The position numbers were made by a program, and so were the translations under genes. A DNA stretch of 46,936 bases. Source: Opitutia bacterium (lineage in GTDB: Bacteria; Verrucomicrobiota; Verrucomicrobiia; Opitutales; Opitutaceae). The notes beneath the pieces were generated by a model. It was not told where the DNA came from, ran no database searches, and saw only the letters and a program-made list of their open reading frames with translations. The DNA is taken from assembly GCA_947472765.1 (NCBI GenBank), contig CANJCM010000034.1, positions 1 through 46,936 on the forward strand, in the 5' to 3' direction. Shown piece by piece: positions 6,889-15,757 of the stretch (the first letter of the stretch is position 1; the number at the start of each line of letters is the position of its first letter).

Positions 6889-9711
6889 ATGAATCGCTCT
6901 TCCGTCCCCACTCACGCCAACGCCGCCATCATCGAGGCGGCCCATGAGGCGTGGCTGAAAGATCCCAACTCCGTCGATCCGACGTGGCGGGCCTTCTTCC
7001 AAGGCTTCACCCTCGGCTCCAACGGTGCCACCCCCGCCGCCGCCCTCGCGGCCGCTACCGGCACCGACGCGCAGAGCCACGCGGCCGCCCCGATCATCGA
7101 CAGCCTGAAGCAGTCGCGCGTCCATTATCTGATCAACTCCTACCGCTCGCTGGGCCACCTCGAGGCTCATCTCGACCCGCTGAGCGAGGCGCCCGGACCG
7201 TGTCCGAAGCTCGTGCTCAGCCAGTTCGAACTCAGCGAAAGCGACCTCGACACGACCTTCGACATCGGCACCTACCTCGGCGGCGGCCAGATGAAATTGC
7301 GCGACATCCTCGCGAACCTCCGCCGGACCTACTGCGATCACGTGGGCGTCGAGTACACCCACATCCAGGATCCGGACGTCCGGCTGTGGCTGCAGGAGAA
7401 GCTCGAGTCGACGCGCAACCAGCCGAATTTCTCGCAGGCCGAGAAGGTCCGCATCCTGCGTCGCGTCTACAAGGCGGAGTTGTTCGAACGCTTTCTCCAC
7501 ACGAAGTACGTCGGCCAGAAGCGCTTTTCCCTCGAGGGCGGCGAGACCATGGTCGCCGCGGTCGACTCGATCATCGAGCACTGCCCCCATGTCGGGGTGG
7601 ACGAGGTCGTCATGGGCATGGCCCACCGCGGCCGGCTCAACATCCTCACCAGCGTCATGCGGAAATCGTTCGAGACCCTCTTCGAACAGTTCTCCGAAAA
7701 CTACCTGCCTGACACCGTCGGGGGTGACGGCGACGTGAAGTACCACCTCGGCTACGAGGCCGTGCTCGAGACCGCCGCCGGCAAATCCGTCGAGGTCCGG
7801 CTCGCCGCAAATCCCTCCCATCTTGAGATCGTGGACCCGGTCGTCGAGGGCAAGGCCCGCGCCCGCCAGCGCATCCGCGGCGACATCGAGACCCGTCGTC
7901 GCGTGCTCCCGCTGCTGATTCACGGCGATGCCGCGTTCGCCGGCCAGGGCACCGTGGCCGAGACCCTCAACTTCTCGCAGCTCCCGGGCTATCGCACGGG
8001 CGGCACGCTCCACTTCATCGTCAACAACCAGATCGGCTTCACGACGCTGCCGCGCGACGCCCGCTCGACGCGTTACTGCACCGATGTGGCCAAGATGATC
8101 GAGGCACCGGTGTTCCATGTGAACGGCGACGACCCCGAGGCCGTCTGCATGATCGCGCAGCTCGCCCTCGCGTTTCGCGAGAAGTTCGCCCGCGACGTCG
8201 TCATCGACATGTATTGCTACCGCAAGCATGGCCACAACGAGACGGACGAGCCGGCGTTCACGCAGCCGCTCCTCTACAAAAAGATTGCCGCACACCCGCA
8301 GGTTTCCGCCGTGCTTAGCGACAAGTTGATTGCCGAGGGCACGATCACGGCGGCGGAGTCGCAGGCGATCAAGGCCGAGTACACCGCGGCGCTGGAAAAA
8401 AGTCTCGAGGTCGCGAAAGCCGCCGAGACGGCGAAGACCGCCAAACGCGCCGCCGCCATCGAAGCGAAGAAGTTCGAGGGCTCCACCGCGATCTTCCAGC
8501 CGGACTTCCACTTCAAGCCCGTGCCCACCGGCGTGCCCGTCCCGCTGCTGTCCCGCGCTGCGCAGGGGCTCACCACGCTGCCCGCGTCCTTCAAACCGAA
8601 CCCGAAGATCCGCCGCTTCCTCGATGCGCGCGCCACCGCGTTTCGCGACGGCGGTCCGATTGACTGGGGTTTCGCCGAGGCGCTCGCGTTCGGTTCGCTC
8701 GTCCTCGAGGGCGTTCCCATCCGGCTCAGCGGCCAGGACTGCGAGCGCGGCACGTTCAGCCATCGCCACGCCGTGCTGCACGACATGGAAACGGGCGCGA
8801 CTTACTCGCCGCTCCATAACCTCGACCCGAAGCAGGAACGATTCTGCGTCTACAACTCGCTCCTCTCCGAGGCCGCCGTGCTCGCGTTCGACTACGGCTA
8901 CTCCCTCGACTACCCGAACCTGCTTTGCATGTGGGAAGCCCAGTTCGGCGATTTCGCCAACGGCGCCCAGGTCGTGATCGATCAGTTCCTCGCCGCGGGT
9001 GAATCCAAGTGGCAGCGGACCAGCGGCCTCGTGCTCCTGCTCCCGCACGGCTACGAGGGCCAGGGCCCGGAACACTCGTCCGCGCGACTCGAGCGCTTCC
9101 TCCAGCTTTGCGCCGAGGACAACATCCAGGTCGCAAACATCACGACCCCGGCCAACTTCTTCCACGCCCTCCGCCGCCAGGTGAAGCGCGACGTGAAGAA
9201 GCCGCTCGTGGTCATGTCACCGAAGTCGCTCCTCCGTCATCCCGCCGCCGTCTCGCGAATCGAGGATTTCACGCAGGGCTCCTTTCAGGAAATCATTGAC
9301 GATCCACTTTTCAATCTGTCCGGCGGCACGCGTTCGCCGCTGCCGGCAGATGCCAAGTCTCCGGCCCGCCTCATCCTCTGTTCGGGCAAGGTCTACTACG
9401 ACCTCGTCGACTACCGCGCCAAACATCACGTCAACGACACGGCCATTGTGCGCGTGGAACAGCTCTACCCGCTGCACCGCAAGCGCCTCGCCGAGATCGC
9501 AAAGCGCTATCAGGGCGCCAAGCTGGTCTGGGCGCAGGAGGAGTCCGAGAACATGGGCGCGTGGACTTGGATCGACCAGCAGCTCGAGGACGTTTTCGGC
9601 CGCCGCCCGCTCTACGCCGGCCGCGACGCTTCCGCCTCGCCCGCCGTCGGTTCGCTCGCCCTGCACAAGCTCGAACTCGCCGCGTTCCTCAAACAGGCTT
9701 TCACGGTTTGA
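6889..9711 (+). CDS. sucA: 2-oxoglutarate dehydrogenase E1 component
   Basis: A 940-residue thiamine-diphosphate enzyme that decarboxylates 2-oxoglutarate and passes the succinyl group to the lipoyl arm of E2 (TCA cycle). The short N-terminal E2-binding motif is present (AHEAWLKDPNSVDPTWRAFF). VDEVVMGMAHRGRLNIL begins the ThDP-binding half, with HLGYE, NPSHLEIVDPVVEGKARARQ, the HGDAAFAGQG segment and the YCYRKHGHNETDEP loop following. The C-terminal transketolase-like half holds GQDCERGTFSHRHAVL, WEAQFGDFANGAQ and HGYEGQGPEHSSARLERFL. The frame runs back to 6571, but the ATG at 6889 gives the family N-terminus. A possible promoter (TTGTCT at 6761, TCTATT at 6784, 17-bp gap) lies upstream. It is first in the sucA-sucB-lpd operon. 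Confidence 0.97.
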   Translation: MNRSSVPTHANAAIIEAAHEAWLKDPNSVDPTWRAFFQGFTLGSNGATPAAALAAATGTDAQSHAAAPIIDSLKQSRVHYLINSYRSLGHLEAHLDPLSEAPGPCPKLVLSQFELSESDLDTTFDIGTYLGGGQMKLRDILANLRRTYCDHVGVEYTHIQDPDVRLWLQEKLESTRNQPNFSQAEKVRILRRVYKAELFERFLHTKYVGQKRFSLEGGETMVAAVDSIIEHCPHVGVDEVVMGMAHRGRLNILTSVMRKSFETLFEQFSENYLPDTVGGDGDVKYHLGYEAVLETAAGKSVEVRLAANPSHLEIVDPVVEGKARARQRIRGDIETRRRVLPLLIHGDAAFAGQGTVAETLNFSQLPGYRTGGTLHFIVNNQIGFTTLPRDARSTRYCTDVAKMIEAPVFHVNGDDPEAVCMIAQLALAFREKFARDVVIDMYCYRKHGHNETDEPAFTQPLLYKKIAAHPQVSAVLSDKLIAEGTITAAESQAIKAEYTAALEKSLEVAKAAETAKTAKRAAAIEAKKFEGSTAIFQPDFHFKPVPTGVPVPLLSRAAQGLTTLPASFKPNPKIRRFLDARATAFRDGGPIDWGFAEALAFGSLVLEGVPIRLSGQDCERGTFSHRHAVLHDMETGATYSPLHNLDPKQERFCVYNSLLSEAAVLAFDYGYSLDYPNLLCMWEAQFGDFANGAQVVIDQFLAAGESKWQRTSGLVLLLPHGYEGQGPEHSSARLERFLQLCAEDNIQVANITTPANFFHALRRQVKRDVKKPLVVMSPKSLLRHPAAVSRIEDFTQGSFQEIIDDPLFNLSGGTRSPLPADAKSPARLILCSGKVYYDLVDYRAKHHVNDTAIVRVEQLYPLHRKRLAEIAKRYQGAKLVWAQEESENMGAWTWIDQQLEDVFGRRPLYAGRDASASPAVGSLALHKLELAAFLKQAFTV

Positions 9712-9760
9712 GGCCTGACCTCACCTTTCCACCGCCACCGTTCGTTCCTTCAACTTATCC

Positions 9761-9790
9761 ATTAGTGGCCATTAGTGCTCATTAGTGGTT
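9761..9790. repeat. Triple 10-bp repeat between sucA and sucB
   Basis: Three direct 10-bp units starting ATTAGTG lie at 9761, 9771 and 9781, ending 18 bases before the sucB ATG. A looser version (ATTAGTG and ATGAGTG words) recurs at about 41755-41790 between uxs and tgt, so this is a dispersed tandem word, not part of the operon signal. Confidence 0.7.
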
Positions 9791-9808
9791 AACAGCTCCC
9801 TCTCCGTC

Positions 9809-11032
9809 ATGCCTCTCCTCGAAGTCAAAATCCCGCCGATGGGCGAATCCATCAGCTCCGGCATCCTCGCCAAGTGGCACGTGGCCGACGGTGATGTCGT
9901 CAAGGCCGAGCAGCCGCTGTTCGAACTCGAGACCGACAAGATCACGTCTGAAGGCCTCGCGGAGGCCGCCGGAAAAATCACGTTCCTCGTCGCCGCCGGT
10001 GACGAGGTAAAGATCGGCCAGGTGGTCGCGACGATCGATCCCGCCGCGGTCGGTGCCGTGGCCGTGCCGGGCGGTTCCGCCTCGGCTCCGGCCGCAGCGA
10101 CCAAAACGACGGAAACGACGAATTCGCCCGCCGTCCGCCGGATCGCCGCCGAGACCGGCGTCGACCCCGCTTCGATCGCCGGCACCGGCAAGGCCGGCCG
10201 CGTTACCAAGGGCGACATGCTAACCTCCGCCGCCAAGGCTCCGGAGGTCACGGCCTCCTTGCCGGCACCCGCGCCCGTGGCGGCTCGGGCAATCGAAACT
10301 CCAAAATCCAAAATCGAAAATCCCGGCGCGTCTGCCCGGCAGACCCGCCGGAAGATGTCCCCTCTCCGCGCCAGGATCGCGCAGCGGCTCGTCTCGGCCC
10401 AGCACGAGGCCGCGATGCTCACGACTTTCAACGAGGTCGACATGTCCGCCGTCATGGCCCTGCGTGCGAAGTATCAGGACGACTTCGTGAAGAAGAACGG
10501 ACTGAAGCTCGGCTTCATGTCGTTCTTCGCCAAGGCCGCCGTCCACGCGTTGCGCGAGGTGCCCGCGGTCAACTCGCAGCTCGACGGCGATTCGATCGTC
10601 GAGAACCACTACTTCGACATCGGTGTCGCGGTCTCGACCGAGAAGGGCCTGATGGTCCCCGTCGTGCGGAACTGCGACACGCTCGGGATGGCTGATATCG
10701 AGAAGGCCATCGGCGACGCCGCGAAGCGCGCCCGCGAAGGCAAGATCACCCTCGCGGATCTCGAGGGCGGCGTCTTCACGATCACGAACGGCGGCATCTT
10801 CGGTTCGATGCTCTCCACGCCGATCATCAATCCGCCGCAGAGCGCCATTCTCGGCCTCCACGCCATCAACGAACGCCCGATCGCCGTGAACGGCCAGGTC
10901 GTCATCCGTCCGATGATGTACCTCGCCCTCAGCTATGATCACCGCGTGATCGACGGCAAGGAAGCCGTCACCTTCCTCGTGAAGGTGAAGCAGGCGATTG
11001 AGGATCCGTCGCGCTTGGTCATCGGTATCTAA
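9809..11032 (+). CDS. sucB: Dihydrolipoyllysine succinyltransferase (2-OGDH E2)
   Basis: A 407-residue E2 core enzyme of the 2-oxoglutarate dehydrogenase complex that moves succinyl from the lipoyl group to CoA. Residues 1-77 form one lipoyl domain with the lipoylated lysine at 44 (ETDKITSEG). Residues 106-138 are the peripheral-subunit-binding domain ([20 protein letters not shown]). The catalytic domain runs from about 180 to the end and carries the His/Asp motif [12 protein letters not shown]. The linker between them contains [10 protein letters not shown] at 163-172, encoded by a dispersed intergenic word at 10291-10324. The frame stays open and the enzyme looks intact. The start at 9809 ([14 protein letters not shown]) is preferred to the GTG at 9785. 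A single lipoyl domain and the PPMGES start are typical of SucB. Confidence 0.96.
   Translation: MPLLEVKIPPMGESISSGILAKWHVADGDVVKAEQPLFELETDKITSEGLAEAAGKITFLVAAGDEVKIGQVVATIDPAAVGAVAVPGGSASAPAAATKTTETTNSPAVRRIAAETGVDPASIAGTGKAGRVTKGDMLTSAAKAPEVTASLPAPAPVAARAIETPKSKIENPGASARQTRRKMSPLRARIAQRLVSAQHEAAMLTTFNEVDMSAVMALRAKYQDDFVKKNGLKLGFMSFFAKAAVHALREVPAVNSQLDGDSIVENHYFDIGVAVSTEKGLMVPVVRNCDTLGMADIEKAIGDAAKRAREGKITLADLEGGVFTITNGGIFGSMLSTPIINPPQSAILGLHAINERPIAVNGQVVIRPMMYLALSYDHRVIDGKEAVTFLVKVKQAIEDPSRLVIGI
10291..10324 (+). repeat. Dispersed word inside the sucB linker
   Basis: This stretch reads with CCAAAATCCAAAATCGAAAA in its centre and matches, by eye, the repeats at 5962-5997 and 21457-21493. 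It is AT-rich against a very GC-rich coding background. It encodes [10 protein letters not shown] in frame, inside the flexible Ala/Pro linker between the binding domain and the catalytic domain of E2. Confidence 0.75.
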
Positions 11033-11052
11033 GGAGGGGCGGCAAGGTGCCC

Positions 11053-11145
11053 AGTTGAGAGATGAGGGTTGAGAGGTGAGAGACTCATCAGCGCTCCCGA
11101 CTCTCAGCTCTCAACCCTCAACTCTCAGCTCTCAACTCTCAGCTC
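11053..11145 (+). repeat. Stem-loop of GAGAG/CTCTC words between sucB and lpd
   Basis: A block of GTTGAGAG-type words (11053-11081) is followed by CTCTCAACTCTCAGCTC-type words (11101-11145). The longest perfect pairing I find is 12 bp, GAGGGTTGAGAG at 11064-11075 with CTCTCAACCCTC at 11108-11119; offset pairings are also possible because both arms are internally repetitive. It lies within the operon, so it could adjust lpd expression relative to sucAB, since Lpd also serves other complexes. Confidence 0.7.
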
Positions 11146-11170
11146 TTCACATTCAGCGACCCAGTCGAAC

Positions 11171-12574
11171 ATGGATAATTTTGACCTCCTCGTCATCGGT
11201 GCCGGCCCGGGCGGCTATGTCTGCGCGTTTCGCGCGGCGCAACTCGGGCTCAAGGTCGCGCTGATCGACAAGCGTCCGACCCTGGGCGGCACGTGCCTCA
11301 ACGTCGGGTGCATCCCGAGCAAGGCGCTCCTCCATTCGAGCGAACACGTCGTCTTCGCCCGTCAGCACGCAGCCGAACACGGTATCAAGCTCGGCTCCGT
11401 CGACGTCGATCTCGCGGCGCTGCTCAAGCGCAAGGACGACGTTGTCACCAAACTCGTCGGCGGCGTGAGCCAGCTCGCCAAGGCCCGCAAGATCACCGTT
11501 CTCACGGGGAGCGCGGCGTTCACCTCCGCCTCCGTCGTTCGCGTCACGGGCGGCACCGGTGAAGCGCGCGAGGTCTCCGCCAAGAACATCGTCATCGCCA
11601 CCGGCTCGGCGCCGGTCGAGCTGCCGTTCCTCAAGTTCGACGGCGAGACCGTCGTTTCGAGCGATCACGCGATCGGCTTCAGCTCGGTCCCGAAGCGGCT
11701 CGTCGTCGTTGGCGGCGGTGCCATCGGGCTCGAACTCGGGTCGGTCTGGGCCCGGCTCGGCAGCGACGTCACCGTCGTGGAATTCCTGCCCAAGCTGATC
11801 GCGACCTACGACGATGACGTCGTCCGCAATTTCACCCGGCTGCTGCAGAAGCAGGGGCTGAAAATCGAACTCAACGCCAAGGTCACAGGTCTGCGCACCG
11901 CGAAGGGTGCGCCCGCGACCTTGCTGGCCGAACGTGACGGCAAACCCTTGGAGTTCGCGGCCGACAAGGTCCTCGTCGCCGTCGGTCGCCGTCCGTTCAC
12001 CGATGGCCTCGGTCTTGAGAAGGCCGGCGTGCAGCTCGACGAGAAGAAGCGCGTCAAGGTCGACGGCCACCTGCGCACCAACGTTCCGGGCATCTGGGCC
12101 GTCGGTGACGTCGTGGCCGGACCGATGCTCGCGCACAAGGCCGAGGAGGACGGCGTGGCGGTTGCCGAATGGATCGCCGGCAAAGCCGGGCACGTGAACT
12201 GGGATCTCGTCCCCGCGGTCGTCTACACGAGTCCCGAGGTCGCCTCGATCGGACTAGGGGAAGACGCCGCCAAGGCCAAGGGACTCGCGGTCAACGTGGG
12301 GCGTTTCAACTTCGCGGCCAACGGTCGCGCGATCGCAGCGGGCACGACCGACGGCTACGCCAAGATCATCGCCGACGCGAAGACCGACCGGATTCTCGGC
12401 GCGCAGATCCTCGGCCATAACGCTGGCGAGCTGATCAGCGAAATCGTCACGCACATGGAATACGGCGGCAGCGCCGAGGATTTGGCCCGCACGATCCATG
12501 CGCACCCGACGATGAGCGAAACCGTCCGCGAAGCCGGCCTCGCCGTCAGCAAGAGCGCGCTGCACGCGATCTGA
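11171..12574 (+). CDS. lpd: Dihydrolipoyl dehydrogenase (E3)
   Basis: A 467-residue FAD-dependent disulfide oxidoreductase that reoxidises dihydrolipoamide on E2 and reduces NAD+. Residues 7-16 (LVIGAGPGGY) form the FAD Rossmann motif. The redox-active pair is C42 and C47 in GGTCLNVGCIPSKALL. VVVGGGAIGLELGSVW is the NAD-binding motif, WAVGDVVAGPMLAHKA is the second FAD motif, and AHPTMSE near the C-terminus carries the catalytic His. The frame extends upstream to 11069 through the repeat block, so the ATG at 11171 is taken as the true start. It is third in the sucA-sucB-lpd operon and probably shared with other 2-oxoacid dehydrogenase complexes encoded elsewhere. Confidence 0.97.
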   Translation: MDNFDLLVIGAGPGGYVCAFRAAQLGLKVALIDKRPTLGGTCLNVGCIPSKALLHSSEHVVFARQHAAEHGIKLGSVDVDLAALLKRKDDVVTKLVGGVSQLAKARKITVLTGSAAFTSASVVRVTGGTGEAREVSAKNIVIATGSAPVELPFLKFDGETVVSSDHAIGFSSVPKRLVVVGGGAIGLELGSVWARLGSDVTVVEFLPKLIATYDDDVVRNFTRLLQKQGLKIELNAKVTGLRTAKGAPATLLAERDGKPLEFAADKVLVAVGRRPFTDGLGLEKAGVQLDEKKRVKVDGHLRTNVPGIWAVGDVVAGPMLAHKAEEDGVAVAEWIAGKAGHVNWDLVPAVVYTSPEVASIGLGEDAAKAKGLAVNVGRFNFAANGRAIAAGTTDGYAKIIADAKTDRILGAQILGHNAGELISEIVTHMEYGGSAEDLARTIHAHPTMSETVREAGLAVSKSALHAI

Positions 12575-13158
12575 ACTCGGGCGTGGGGTCGGCTGGAAAC
12601 CGACGGCGCGAGCCGGGCGGAGAACCGAGCCAACACACCCCGCCCTTCGGGCACCCCTCTCCAAGAGGGGACCTTCGAAAGCCGCCTGGTCTAGGTAAGC
12701 GGCAAGACTGTGAAGCGCATGCGGAGATCCCCTCTCGAGCCGGAACGATGCAGTCAAATGTAGGGCCGGCGCTCGCCGCCGGGCCGTTTCGCGAATGAAA
12801 GCCGTGGCCCGGCCGACGGGCCGGTTCGGCAAGCTCACGGCCAAACGTAGGGAATCCCGGGCCCTGAGCCAGTCGAAGGGCGCCGGCCCTACACCGATCC
12901 GTGGACGGTCCGTCGCACGTTAGGCAGCCCTGGACGGTGGGGGCACCGTCCCTCCATGGATTGCTCTTTGAGAGGAACGCGAACGAAAGTCTGAACGATC
13001 CGCCTACCCTGGAGGGCGGGTGCCCTCACCCGCCGATTTCGTTCCACTGCATCGTTCCGGCTCCAGAGGGGTGGCGCGCAGCGCCGGGGTGTGTCCCGGC
13101 ATTCGGCCCACCATGAGTGTTCCGCTCCGACCGCGCGCAATCAGCGTCCCGTCCGCCC
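12575..13158. repeat. Gene-free REP and repeat cluster after lpd
   Basis: No gene is seen. At 12632-12675 and 13062-13095 are facing copies of one family (ACACACCCCG and ACCCCTCT words in one, the complement in the other). At 12760-12785 is a GTAG foot followed by a GGCCGGCG/CGCCGGGCC hairpin. At 12847-12892 a segment starts GTAG and ends CTAC, holding CCCTGAGCC and CGAAGGG. At 12932-12955 is a hairpin ending in CTCC, and at 13011-13034 one beginning GGAG (stem GGCGGGTG/CACCCGCC). These are typical REP-like designs and lie in both orientations between convergent genes. Confidence 0.75.
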
Positions 13159-15339
13159 CTACAACGTCAGCCCCACCGACACGTTGAAGCTCCGTCCGTC
13201 CGAGGGCCAGACGCCGGGGCCCGGATAGAAGAGCGGTCGCTTGGTGAAGTACTGCCGGTCGGTCACATTGTTGGCGTTGATCTTGATCGTGAGGTTGTCG
13301 CGGGCGCGGAAACTCACGCCCAGATCGAGCAGCCCATAGGAGGGCACGAGCCCGACGGAGCCGGTCGCCGAGGGCGTCACGGTGTTCAGCGCGTCCGCGA
13401 AGGTCCGGCCGACGTAGCTGTAGAGCAGCGTGAAACTCGTCCGCTTCCACCGCAGCGTCGCACCATTCCGCGAGGTCCACCGCGGCGCACTCTCCACGTC
13501 ATTTCCCGTGACATCATAGTTGGCGCTGCCGACCGCAATCCGGGCCTGGCCGTAACGCGCCACCAGGTAGGACGTCGAGGTGAAGACCGACAGGTTGAAC
13601 TGCGGCGGCAGCGGAAGCCGGGCCTCGACAAACACCTCGGCGCCGCGGCTGCTGGAATCGCCGATGTTGGTCTGATAGATGTAGAGGTTCCCCGCGGTGT
13701 CGTTGAGCGAAAGCTTGCCGAGCCGGTTGTCGTACTGGACGTGGAACAGACTCACGTCCCACCTCAGGTTCTTCCAATCGCCGCGATAGCCGGCCTCGAG
13801 GTTGTAGCCCTTGGCATCCTTCAGGTTCTGGTCGGCGCGATCGTAGGTCGCCGCGGGAATGATGTCCTTGAAGATCACAGGGCGGTAAGCCTGCGACCAG
13901 CCGGTGTAGACATTCTGGTGACCGCCCAAGTCGTACTCCAGGCCGGCACCGAAGAGCGTGTAATTGTGCTCGATGCGGTTCGGGATGACGTCGCCGGGGA
14001 GATACGTGACGACACCACTCATGCGGGATCCGCCGCTTTCCGTCCGCGCGCCGGCATTGACTGAGAGGTGCGGCAGAATCTTGAAATTGTTCTCCACGAA
14101 ATACGCCGCGTTGCGCGTCTTGAAGTGCAGGTCGCGGCCCCAACCCGGCGTCACCAGCGAAAGGTCGAAATCGTAACCCGTGGTCCCGCGCCCGAGCTGC
14201 TGGCGGTGGAGATCGTTGTTCATCCACTGCCCGCCCACGAGCAGTGAACCGGAGCGTTCGCCCACCTTGTACTGGTGCAGCACCCGGAGCTCGGTCGTGT
14301 AACTGTGGAAGTGATCGAGGTCGACCTGCCGGTTGGCCGGCTGGCCGGTCAGCGGATTCACGGCGTCGACGACACTGACCGGCCGATCGAAGAGCACGCT
14401 GTTGCGATCGCCGAGCACGGCCGACGTGACCCAGCGCACCTGCGTGTGCTCGCCCAGTTTCAGGTCTCCGCTGACAGATGGAATGTTGATGTCGGGATTG
14501 AAGTAACTGCGCTGCCGCGTCGATTGCCTCGGGTTGGCGCTAAACATGGCGTCACTCAGCGGCCCCGGCAGACGATAGAGATAGTTGGACCTCGCCCATT
14601 CGGCCTTGAGGCTGAGGTTGTCGCTGACCGCCCAACCGAGCGTTACCTGGGCCGCATCCGACTCGCTGCTGGCGTTGTCGCGGTAACCGTCGGAAACGCG
14701 CCGATTCAGATAGGCGTAGTAGGAAAATTTCCCGACGGTGCCGCCCAAGGCGTTGTACGTCGCCCGCAGCCCATATGAGCCCAGCGTGTTAATGGTCTCG
14801 AAAGCGACCGGCCGGTTCCGCGGGGCCTGCTTGCCGACATAATTCAGCATTCCGCCGAACTGCGCGCCGTACTGCAGCGAGCCGGTGCCGCGCACGAGGT
14901 TGATCCGCTCGATGCTCTCCATCGGCATGCTGTAGTGGCTGGCCGGGTAGCCATACATGTCGGAGTTCGTGATCACGCCATCCTTGCGGAGGTTGAACTC
15001 CCAGCCGCGATGCGGATCGAGCCCGCGGGCCGCGATGTTGATCTGGTTGCCCGCGCCATCCATGTCGTAGACGAAGACGCCCGGCACCTTCGCGAAGAGC
15101 TGGCGGCCGGTCTTTTCCGCGATGCTCGCATTCAGCGACAGCACATCGATCACCTCGTTCTTCTTCCCGGCGTGGATGTAAGTTCCCTGCACGGGCTCGA
15201 GGCGGAAGATGTCCGGCGTGTGGGCGGCATCGGTTACCACGACTTCGTCCATCTTGACCGTTTCGCCCGGCGCCGTCTGACCCCGGACAGGGAGCACGGT
15301 AAAACCCAGCATCAGCAGGGCGAAAATGAGTCGGTTCAT
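13159..15339 (-). CDS. TonB-dependent receptor, FecA-like
   Basis: A 726-residue outer-membrane receptor. Residues 1-20 are a signal peptide (MNRLIFALLMLGFTVLPVRG). Residues of about 24-200 form the plug, with a TonB-box-like TVKMDEVVVTDA, then IAARGLDPHRGWEFNLRKDG and NLVRGTGSLQYGAQFGGMLN. The rest is a 22-strand barrel. The plug wording is close to what I know of ferric-citrate receptor (FecA) relatives, so ferric-siderophore or citrate-iron uptake is likely, but the ligand is unproven. No FecR/FecI regulators or ABC importer genes are adjacent. The frame extends to 15447, but the ATG at 15339 starts the signal peptide. It is convergent with lpd across a repeat cluster and divergent from an MFS gene. 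Confidence 0.88.
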   Translation of the reverse strand: MNRLIFALLMLGFTVLPVRGQTAPGETVKMDEVVVTDAAHTPDIFRLEPVQGTYIHAGKKNEVIDVLSLNASIAEKTGRQLFAKVPGVFVYDMDGAGNQINIAARGLDPHRGWEFNLRKDGVITNSDMYGYPASHYSMPMESIERINLVRGTGSLQYGAQFGGMLNYVGKQAPRNRPVAFETINTLGSYGLRATYNALGGTVGKFSYYAYLNRRVSDGYRDNASSESDAAQVTLGWAVSDNLSLKAEWARSNYLYRLPGPLSDAMFSANPRQSTRQRSYFNPDINIPSVSGDLKLGEHTQVRWVTSAVLGDRNSVLFDRPVSVVDAVNPLTGQPANRQVDLDHFHSYTTELRVLHQYKVGERSGSLLVGGQWMNNDLHRQQLGRGTTGYDFDLSLVTPGWGRDLHFKTRNAAYFVENNFKILPHLSVNAGARTESGGSRMSGVVTYLPGDVIPNRIEHNYTLFGAGLEYDLGGHQNVYTGWSQAYRPVIFKDIIPAATYDRADQNLKDAKGYNLEAGYRGDWKNLRWDVSLFHVQYDNRLGKLSLNDTAGNLYIYQTNIGDSSSRGAEVFVEARLPLPPQFNLSVFTSTSYLVARYGQARIAVGSANYDVTGNDVESAPRWTSRNGATLRWKRTSFTLLYSYVGRTFADALNTVTPSATGSVGLVPSYGLLDLGVSFRARDNLTIKINANNVTDRQYFTKRPLFYPGPGVWPSDGRSFNVSVGLTL

Positions 15340-15757
15340 GGGGGCCAAGCAGGAATTGCGACTCCGCGTGGCGGCGGCAACCGGATTTCCGGTGGCTGGA
15401 AATTGCTGACGGAATCCGAGGTGGCGCCGCCTCGCCGCTCCCCCCATGGAGGGCCGGTGCCCTCACCGGCCAGGGTGTGAGTTCCTCATTTTGGCGGATG
15501 TGGACACCCGCCCTCCATCGGACGCGCGAGCCGAACGTCCGGCAGCTGAATCATCGTTTCCATGGAGGGCCGGTGCCCTCACCGGCCATGGCGGTGCGAT
15601 ATGCTTTCTGGAGGGTGGGACACCCGCCCTCCATTTCATTGATCGTCTCTCCGCCCGTTCGAACGATGAAAGCTCTTGCTGGAGGTGTGACCGCTGTTAA
15701 CACCGACGCACCCATGACCCCGCCCTATTGCCCCTGCCGCCTTGTGGCGGATCGTTC
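15340..15757. repeat. Gene-free gap with tandem GGAG-type REP units
   Basis: This divergent gap between the TonB receptor and the MFS gene holds two similar units, each beginning with a hairpin that starts GGAG (stem GGCCGGTG/CACCGGCC) and ending with a hairpin that finishes CTCC. Unit 1 has hairpins at 15448-15471 and 15493-15516, unit 2 at 15564-15587 and 15610-15632. Each pair faces inward, as in a BIME made of two REPs. The promoters for both flanking genes must also lie here, but I cannot point to them. Confidence 0.75.

Noticed and set aside
6721-9165. An 814-codon open frame on the minus strand opposite sucA
   Set aside because: It is a GC-driven shadow. sucA on the plus strand has clear family motifs through the whole interval, while the antisense product shows only low-complexity Arg/Glu/Val sequence.
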